This document shows, in pieces, positions 44,675 to 50,456 of a stretch of 50,456 nt of DNA. Each line of letters starts with the position of its first letter. Within the stretch, counting starts at the first letter, position 1. This stretch comes from Nostoc desertorum CM1-VF14 (GTDB lineage Bacteria > Cyanobacteriota > Cyanobacteriia > Cyanobacteriales > Nostocaceae): assembly GCA_019359245.1 (NCBI GenBank), contig JAHHHR010000055.1:1-50456 (forward strand), in the 5' to 3' direction. Below the pieces are notes generated by a model. That model was given only the letters and a program-made list of their open reading frames with translations, made no database searches and was not told the DNA's origin. The position numbers and the translations under genes are program-made.

Positions 44675-46669
44675 ATGCAAACCAAAGTTCCTCGCGGTCA
44701 ATCCTTAAAAAATGATCCTTCTCCTCCGGCTTCTAAGAAATTTTGGGAGAATGTAAGAGCGATCGTTCAGCCTTACTGGTATCCAACAGAGTCCGGGGAA
44801 AGAGTATTTCCAGACGTGATTCGTATATGGGGGATGCTCATTCTCCTGATTTTGCTAATAATCGCACTAGTGGGCGTAACTGCCTTTAATAGCTTCGTTA
44901 CTCGATATATAACCGATGTCATTGAAGAGAAAGATTATCCTAACTTTATTAATACGATAGTAGTTTTCAGCGTTGCTCTTGTCTGTATAACACTCTTAAA
45001 CGGGTTTTCTAAACTTGTCAGAGAAAAAATCGCTCTTGATTGGTACAAATGGTTAAATAATCACACATTATCAAAATACTTGAGCAATCGTGCCTATTAT
45101 AAAATCAACTTTAGATCCGATGTTGATAACCCAGATCAACGAATATCTCAAGAAATCGAACCCATTACCAGTAATGCTCTAAGCTTTTCAGCTATTTTTT
45201 TAGAAAAAGTTCTGGAAATGACTACTTTTTTAGTAATTCTTTGGTCAATTTCCCAATTTATTGCAATTGTTTTGGTTGTTTATACAATCGTAGGTAACTT
45301 GATTGCTATTTACTTAGGTCAACAATTAAATAAAATTAATCAAGAGGAACTAGAACTTAAAGCAGAATACAGTTATTCTCTGACTCATGTTCGTAATCAC
45401 GCTGAATCAATAGCTTTTTTTCAGGGAGAAAAGCAAGAATCTAATATAATTCAACGAAGATTTATTAATCTCCTGAAAAATGTTGAACGTAAGATTAATT
45501 GGGAGAAGAATCAAGAACTTTTTGACGGAGCATATAAATCTGCTATCCAAATATTCCCATATCTGGTACTTGCACCTTTATATATGAGTGGTCAAGCTGA
45601 TTTCGGAGAAGTTGTTCAAGCCAGTATAGCTTGTAATCAGTTTGCCTCGGCTATGGCAACATTAATTAGAGAATTTGGGAATTCCGGACGATTTTCCAGT
45701 TATGTTGAGCGTTTAGCTGAGTTTTCAGATGCATTAGAAGCAGTTACCAAACAACCAGATAATGTCAGTACCATTAAAACAATAGAAGAAAACCGTTTAG
45801 CTTTCGAGAATGTCACTTTACAAACGCCAAACTATGAGCAGGTAATCGTCGAAGACTTGTCCTTATCCGTTCAACCAGGAGAAGGCTTATTGATTGTTGG
45901 GCCGAGTGGGCGAGGTAAGAGTTCTCTGTTGAGAGCGATCGCTGGTTTGTGGAATGCGGGAACCGGCCGTCTACTGCGACCTCCTCTGGAACAAGTTTTG
46001 TTTTTACCTCAACGTCCCTATATTATTTTGGGAACTTTACGCGAACAACTACTTTATCCGCAGACAACTCGTCAAGTTAGCGATCAAGAACTCGAAGATG
46101 TTTTGCAAGAAGTTAACCTGCAAAATTTGGTGGAAAAAGTTGGCGGCTTTGATGCAGAAGTCCCTTGGGAGAATATTCTATCTTTGGGAGAACAACAACG
46201 CCTTGCTTTTGCACGATTGTTAGTTACTCATCCGAACTTTACTATCTTAGACGAAGCAACGAGTGCTTTGGATTTGAAGAACGAAGGTAATTTATATCAA
46301 CAATTACACGAAACAAAAACAACTTTTATTAGTGTTGGACATCGGGAGAGTCTCTTTAATTATCATCAATGGGTTTTAGAACTTGCACAAGATTCCAGTT
46401 GGCAACTTGTAACTGTTCAGGATTATCGAAATCAAAAAACAATAAATATTCAAAGCACGCCTAATAATGAGTCGCAAAATCAATCACAAATATTGACAGA
46501 AACAATCACAAGTGAAAAGCTTTCTCATAAGAAAATAAGTGAATTAACTAATTATTCCATTAGCACTATCAGAAGTAAGGCAAGCAAAGGAGATTTTATT
46601 ACTACTAGGGACGGCTTGACGTACCGCTATGATAAGAACCAAAGTGTATTGAAATGGCTGAGAGTTTAG
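44675..46669 (+). CDS. ABC transporter, SbmA/BacA-type fused membrane and ATPase domains, with extra C-terminal domain
   Basis: 664 residues. The N-terminal half has about five membrane helices of the ABC_membrane_2 (SbmA/BacA, YddA) type, with the EEKDYPNFINTIVVF and DNPDQRISQEIEP stretches usual for that family. The ATPase domain (about 370-580) has Walker A GPSGRGKSS, Q-loop LPQRPYI, signature LSLGEQQRLAFARLL, Walker B FTILDEATSALD and switch His in SVGHR. The last 75 residues are not part of the family: a polar Asn/Gln linker followed by KKISELTNYSISTIRSKASK and a beta-hairpin-like end, which looks like a helix-turn-helix module. Likely exporter for the NRPS product; the gene starts 226 bases after the MFS stop. 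Confidence 0.87.
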   Translation: MQTKVPRGQSLKNDPSPPASKKFWENVRAIVQPYWYPTESGERVFPDVIRIWGMLILLILLIIALVGVTAFNSFVTRYITDVIEEKDYPNFINTIVVFSVALVCITLLNGFSKLVREKIALDWYKWLNNHTLSKYLSNRAYYKINFRSDVDNPDQRISQEIEPITSNALSFSAIFLEKVLEMTTFLVILWSISQFIAIVLVVYTIVGNLIAIYLGQQLNKINQEELELKAEYSYSLTHVRNHAESIAFFQGEKQESNIIQRRFINLLKNVERKINWEKNQELFDGAYKSAIQIFPYLVLAPLYMSGQADFGEVVQASIACNQFASAMATLIREFGNSGRFSSYVERLAEFSDALEAVTKQPDNVSTIKTIEENRLAFENVTLQTPNYEQVIVEDLSLSVQPGEGLLIVGPSGRGKSSLLRAIAGLWNAGTGRLLRPPLEQVLFLPQRPYIILGTLREQLLYPQTTRQVSDQELEDVLQEVNLQNLVEKVGGFDAEVPWENILSLGEQQRLAFARLLVTHPNFTILDEATSALDLKNEGNLYQQLHETKTTFISVGHRESLFNYHQWVLELAQDSSWQLVTVQDYRNQKTINIQSTPNNESQNQSQILTETITSEKLSHKKISELTNYSISTIRSKASKGDFITTRDGLTYRYDKNQSVLKWLRV

Positions 46670-46736
46670 CGGTTTGACAATTTTAGAGTTTAGGTCATAC
46701 CTAAAAAGATAAATTTTTACTTAACTATATAGTTTA

Positions 46737-46763
46737 GCGTAGGCGTAGCCCGCCGTAGGCATC
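46737..46763. repeat. Nostoc-type interspersed repeat
   Basis: gcgtaggcgtagcccgccgt and on to aggcatc. It matches the copy at 47425-47453 in most positions and directly abuts the left inverted repeat of the IS4-like remnant. Confidence 0.6.
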
Positions 46764-46791
46764 CAATACTTTTCGGTTAAGAATTAAGCAG

Positions 46792-47226
46792 GGGCGCATA
46801 TAGCGGTTGGGGGAGGCTGACTAGAAACAATTTCTGGCATGAGATAATTGAGTGGTTCGAGCAACTGCGACATCAGTTGCGTCATGGTGAACAAGAACAA
46901 GTTTTGGCAGATTTAGCTGCGGCTACCCAATATCGTTCCAAGCCTACTAAAGTTTTAAAAACTCTGAAAAATGTTTACGCTTATTTTCAGGTTCATGAGC
47001 AGCATATTCAATATGGCTTGTTCAAGTCTAAGAATTTGCCTTTAGGCAGCGGTATGGTCGAAAGTGCTTGTAAATCGTTAATTCAGCAGCGATTTAAAGG
47101 TGTCGGGATGCGATGGAGTGAAGACGGATTTAACCATTTGTTACATCTGCGTTTGGCTTGGGTTAATGGACGCTTCGACCATCTATTTCCTAATTCCACT
47201 TCCTCCCCCAACCGTTAAATACGCCC
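46792..47226. mobile_element. ISKra4-like miniature element with 9-bp target duplication
   Basis: The two 25-base ends (46792-46816 and 47202-47226) are inverted repeats agreeing in about 22 positions, with inner block cggttgggggagg identical. A perfect 9-bp direct repeat attaagcag lies on both sides (46783-46791 and 47227-47235), the mark of a transposition event. The 435-bp body carries only the end of a transposase gene, so it moved, or was left, as an internally deleted non-autonomous copy. Assigned to ISKra4 from the transposase fragment. Confidence 0.85.
46832..47218 (+). pseudogene. C-terminal fragment of an ISKra4-type transposase
   Basis: An open frame entered without a start reads FWHEIIEWFEQLRHQLRHGE, later LPLGSGMVESACKSLIQQRF and VGMRWSEDGFNHLLHLRLAW, ending inside the right terminal repeat. 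GSGxVESAC...R.KG.GMRWS is the signature of the C-terminal part of ISKra4 transposases. The first two thirds are missing. The ATG at 46877 is inside the fragment and is not a true start. Confidence 0.85.
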
Positions 47227-47347
47227 ATTAAGCAGTATTGATAATGGAAAAATTAAGTGGCTGGCGTTGAGTACCAGTTCCTCTATGGCACGGTTTCTTA
47301 GACAAAAACTTAGAACGAGTTAGAAAGGATCAAAAAGTATAAATATT

Positions 47348-47596
47348 TTAACGATCGCTCTTTAGAGAAAAACTTTTTGGTTTACTGCATATACTCATCG
47401 CAATTACCAAACAGACTACCAGATGCGTAAGCGTAGCCCGTCGTAGACATCGCAGTTTCCGCTTTCTTGTCTCCCTACTATCTGTTTGCCCTAATACTTG
47501 CTCAATTGTTTCCGTTGGTATTGCTGTTTCTATCGCTCTCAGCACTTCACCTGATTCAATTAAGAGTGCGACCAACGAAAATTTTTTGAGTTGCAT
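47348..47596 (-). pseudogene. N-terminal fragment of an IS4-type transposase with repeat insertion
   Basis: 82 codons: ALLIESGEVLRAIETAIPTE, TIEQVLGQTDSRETRKRKL and LVVCLVIAMS match the start of a common IS4-family transposase of cyanobacteria. Between RKRKL and LVVCLV an additional stretch RCLRRATLTH is encoded by an interspersed repeat (47425-47453), inserted in frame. Translation ends soon after IAMS, so the catalytic DDE residues are gone. Confidence 0.75.
47425..47453. repeat. Interspersed repeat inside the IS4 fragment
   Basis: gcgtaagcgtagcccgtcgt then agacatcgc, the same family as 46737-46763. Its entry into a mobile-element gene suggests that the repeat itself inserts as a unit. Confidence 0.65.
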
Positions 47597-47751
47597 TTAG
47601 CTGCTGATTTTCAGGTACAACTCTTAATTTACCTGTTTTTAGGCTTAACCGAAAAGTATTGGGTACAAAAGCAAGGGATATTTTATGTCCCTTGTTGCAA
47701 CTACTCGCAAATTGGGTGTCATCTTTTTTGAGTATATGCGTGACCGGCATT

Positions 47752-48668
47752 TTAAAAATGGACAAATTGATCAATAGGAAAACTTATTCGTTGACTAACT
47801 CTTGCCAGTCGCCCTGTTGAGAGTCGCAACCGCATTAAGTGGTGTATATAATCCACATATTGCTTCCAAGTAACTTTGCTTTCACCCTCTTCACGCTCAC
47901 AAAACACATAACCCACTTCTGCAATATGGTTTACCTTACCCCGTCCGATTACTTCCAACAGAATTTTGTATCCTACAGGATTGAAGGTGACATTTGCGAT
48001 CGAATTGCGACGCACCAGAAAATAACCACTCATGGGGTCAGAAACTCGACTCAATACCCTCGGAAGAATAAACAATCCCAGCAATTGCGCTCCACGAGAC
48101 AGAAAACGCCTGGCAAAACTCCAACTCCTCACGCCGCCTCCTTCCACATTAGGGCTGGCTACTGCTAAATCTGCTCCATTTTGAATTTCATGCAAAAGTT
48201 CTTGCAGCACATGAGGTGGATGTTGCAAATCTCCATCAATTACCCCTAAAATACTTCCGGTCGCCGCTTGCCATCCCTGAATTACAGCAGTAGACAGCCC
48301 GCGTTCCTGCTGACGGCACATCACTCGTAATTGTGGATATTCTTGCATTAAAGATAGCGCAACTTCCCAAGTATGGTCTGGACTATCATCGTCTACTACA
48401 ATTAGCTCGTAATCTCCTGGGATAAACTCGTCCAGTGTTTGGCTCAATCTAGTGCAACATTCTTAATATTGTCACTCTCTTTATAAGTAGGAATGACCAA
48501 AGAAAACTGGATGGCTTGAGCAATAACACCCACACTAGTAGATGGTAACTCAGAAACTTGTAAATTACCGAATGGTGATTCTAATAATGAACTAGTTTGA
48601 CTTTTGCTCATCAAGTCAGATTTGGTGAATATGAAAGATTCTTTTAAGACAGTAACTGTTTTACTCAA
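47752..48668 (-). pseudogene. Family 2 glycosyltransferase (polyprenyl-phosphate mannosyltransferase-like), one frameshift
   Basis: The start (48668) reads through FSLVIPTYKESDNIKNVA and meets a TGA at 48444. The rest continues in the next frame as LSQTLDEFIPGDYELIVVDD and on to 47752. Joined, it is a dolichol/undecaprenyl-phosphate sugar transferase-like GT-A protein of about 300 residues, with nucleotide-sugar motifs VVDDDSPDHTW and IDGDLQHPP (DxD-type), and GYKILLEVIGRGKV near the end. No long C-terminal membrane domain. A single base change of length near 48445-48460 separates the two frames; a sequencing error is as likely as a true mutation. The product probably works on cell-envelope glycans at the inner membrane. 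Confidence 0.8.
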
Positions 48669-49684
48669 ACTTACTTAATTCATCAGATAATCTTCATATG
48701 ATTGCAACATCCGTAAAATAGTTTCAATTATATATGAAAGTGCCAGTTGCGTAAGTCCTGAAACAGATAAAGACTTAATTTAGGGGCTTTAATGCTGGCC
48801 GATCAAAAATTAGTCAATTTTAAATACTTTTTTATAGTTTTAACTTTCTTAACTTTCTTAACTTTCTTAATTATCCTTTTAACTTTCTTAACTGCTATTG
48901 TATTTTCTTGGTCAATCTGAGATTATGTTTAAATAAAGTTCTAAGGCTCTTCCGTAGATGTTATGCTGAACTTTAAAGGAAAATTCGGAATTTACCTTTA
49001 ATAGCAAGGCTTTTGGGTAGTTTTAGCCTTGATTTTATTCCAAAGGCTTAAAATCACAGGTTAAAAGCTATCTTTCTTGCCCAGCAAGGAATCTGAGCTA
49101 TTTTATAAGCGTTTTTAGCATAACAAGTAATGAAGAACCAGTTCTAATGCCAACTTATATGAGCCGCATAAAAAAATAAAAACTTTGCTTGGTAATCATT
49201 CCGAATCTTACAGTTTTATGTAGATCGCAATAATTTAATAGTAAGCAGCTTGATGTTAATAAAGTCAGTTAGTTAAAAAATAATCCTGTATTACTTACAG
49301 TCAAAGAATAAGTTTAATATTAATTACAGAAATTTATATGTTATCCATAATCAATTTAACAAAAATTTTTATTATTATTTATTATTAATAATACAAGTAT
49401 AAGCGTAAATATGAATGCCTGTAATCTAGTTTGAGCAATTTATTCCAATATAAGTAATGTTGACAGTAAACATTGTACATAAAAAATGACAGCTTTTTAT
49501 CAGAATTTACACTCTGTCTTGTGGGTGATAAAATAAGTATATAGTTGTTCATTACTATTTTTTATGGTCAATATGAATATATAAATTGAAATATAAATTA
49601 TATTTTTATTATCTTAAATCAGGGACTTTGTTACTTAACAATTTTAGAATATATGAATGTTCATTAATTAGTAAATAGGGAAAA
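48669..49684. other. Long AT-rich intergenic region
   Basis: About 1 kb without a credible gene. It contains four copies of aactttctt at 48842-48889 (three in tandem, then one after a 12-base gap) and long A/T runs near 49330-49620. The last bases, agtaaataggg, offer only a weak ribosome site for the next gene. Confidence 0.5.
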
Positions 49685-50422
49685 ATGAAGCCTTTAAATA
49701 ATATATCTTATCGCATTGTTGCTATTAGTGGAGAAGGGATTGGTCCAGAAGTTGTGGAAGCTTCTCTAAGAGTTTTGCAACAAGTTGCAAAACTAGAAGG
49801 ATTTAGCTTGCAGGTAGACTATGGTTGCCTTGGCACAACAGCCTTAAAACAATTTGGTAGTTACTTTCCACAAGCTACAGCCGAACTATGCAATGGATCT
49901 AATGGAATTGTATTTGGTGCAGTGGCTCAGGGCGGACTGCTAGAACTGCGAAAGCATTACGATTTTTTTTGCAATCTGCGACCAATTCGGATTATTAATA
50001 GTTTGGTAAATAAATCTAGTCTGCGACCAGAAAAAGTTCAAGGACTCGATATACTCATCATTCGAGAACTAGTCAGTGGGATTTATTTTGGCCCGGCAGG
50101 AAGGTCTTTTGATGAAAAGGGTGCTTATGGCTACCACACCATGCTCTATTACGATGAAGAGATTCGGCGGATAGCTCGTCAAGCCTTGGGGAAAGCCCAA
50201 CAGCGTCGAGGATTGCTGACTGTAGCCCACAAAGAAAATGCCTTATCTCATTTGCCTTGGACTCGTTTAGTGCAAGAAGAAGCTCTACAGTTTCCAGATG
50301 TTGTTGTTGAACCAATGCTAGTGGATAACTTAGCCCGGATTTCTCACAAACTCAGAAAAAAGCGGAGCTTCAAACTGATAAAATGTATATATGGTAAGCA
50401 TTTGAGCAGTTTTAACCGATGA
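49685..50422 (+). CDS. Truncated isopropylmalate-dehydrogenase-like protein
   Basis: 245 codons of a beta-decarboxylating dehydrogenase (LeuB/ICDH family); complete members have about 350-360. Present: GEGIGPEVVEASLRVL, the substrate arginines in NLRPIRI and RELVSGIYFG, YDEEIRRIARQALGKAQQRR, the lysine in HKENALSHLPW and VVEPMLVDNLA. At exactly that point the text departs from the family (RISHKLRKKRSFKLIKCIYG) and stops, so the NAD-binding and Mg-binding aspartates are lacking. It is divergent from housekeeping LeuB and could have belonged to a secondary pathway. Probably inactive. The start at 49685 is sound. Confidence 0.7.
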   Translation: MKPLNNISYRIVAISGEGIGPEVVEASLRVLQQVAKLEGFSLQVDYGCLGTTALKQFGSYFPQATAELCNGSNGIVFGAVAQGGLLELRKHYDFFCNLRPIRIINSLVNKSSLRPEKVQGLDILIIRELVSGIYFGPAGRSFDEKGAYGYHTMLYYDEEIRRIARQALGKAQQRRGLLTVAHKENALSHLPWTRLVQEEALQFPDVVVEPMLVDNLARISHKLRKKRSFKLIKCIYGKHLSSFNR

Positions 50423-50456
50423 ATCTACCCGCAACGCGATCGCTCCCAAAACAGTT

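Larger units (their letters stand above)
46763..47662. mobile_element. IS4-like element remnant bounded by 19-bp inverted repeats
   Basis: CCAATACTTTTCGGTTAAG at 46763-46781 is the exact reverse complement of 47644-47662. These are the ends of an element whose interior keeps only the N-terminal part of an IS4-type transposase on the minus strand. About half of its present length is a second element inserted into it (46792-47226). No clear target-site duplication flanks the outer ends. Confidence 0.75.

Noticed and set aside
46854..46864. tRNA-like T-loop (ggttcgagc)
   Set aside because: Lies within the ISKra4-type transposase fragment and no cloverleaf can be formed around it.
48440..48460. 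Programmed ribosomal frameshift in the glycosyltransferase
   Set aside because: No slippery heptamer or downstream pseudoknot is visible at the junction, and the family is not known to use frameshifting.

Overview
The window looks like chromosomal DNA from a filamentous, Nostoc-like cyanobacterium. The signs are frequent HIP1 octamers (gcgatcgc), cyanobacterial NDH-1 subunits, a CruF-type carotenoid gene, a DUF1392-like protein that I recall only from Nostoc/Anabaena, a two-EF-hand CSE-like protein, and many short palindromic interspersed repeats of the Nostoc type. I see no rRNA, tRNA or CRISPR array.

Layout. (1) 1-7.2 kb is a sparse, decaying stretch. It holds a small ribbon-helix-helix protein, an alr0857-like protein, a HAD phosphatase, a RecQ-family helicase and a DUF1392-like protein, separated by relics of an EAL phosphodiesterase and a peptidoglycan-binding protein. 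(2) 7.2-15 kb is a redox and energy block: phosphoketolase, a divergent glutathione-reductase-like flavoprotein, a membrane protein, and an unusual NDH-1 subset. The subset is ndhK, then ndhH and ndhI on the opposite strand with a 48-codon two-helix membrane ORF between them. These look like second copies, because the usual neighbours (ndhC/J and ndhA/G/E) are absent. (3) 15.8-34.6 kb is dominated by signalling: an RsbRD-type kinase, an XRE regulator followed by a 1472-residue PAS/GAF hybrid kinase with GC-rich codons between two 65-bp direct repeats, a NACHT NTPase, a stand-alone CheB, a giant CheB-CheR-PAS-kinase-receiver fusion and a lone receiver. A cruF gene broken by a repeat insertion and a 21-bp minisatellite also lie here. 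(4) 35-46.7 kb holds an EF-hand gene and a probable small biosynthetic operon: MBOAT acyltransferase, sulfotransferase-like protein, a C-A-PCP-C NRPS with a proline-like code, an MFS exporter and an SbmA/BacA-type ABC exporter. (5) 46.7-50.4 kb is disrupted: a nested pair of transposon derivatives (an ISKra4-like miniature element with a perfect 9-bp target duplication inside an IS4-like remnant), a frameshifted family 2 glycosyltransferase and a truncated isopropylmalate-dehydrogenase-like gene.

A theme across the window is short palindromic repeats entering reading frames. One breaks cruF. One sits in frame inside the NRPS second condensation domain. One sits in frame inside an IS4 transposase fragment. 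A G-rich repeat supplies the C-terminal tail of the NACHT protein. Family assignments are from memory of conserved motifs; no database search was possible.
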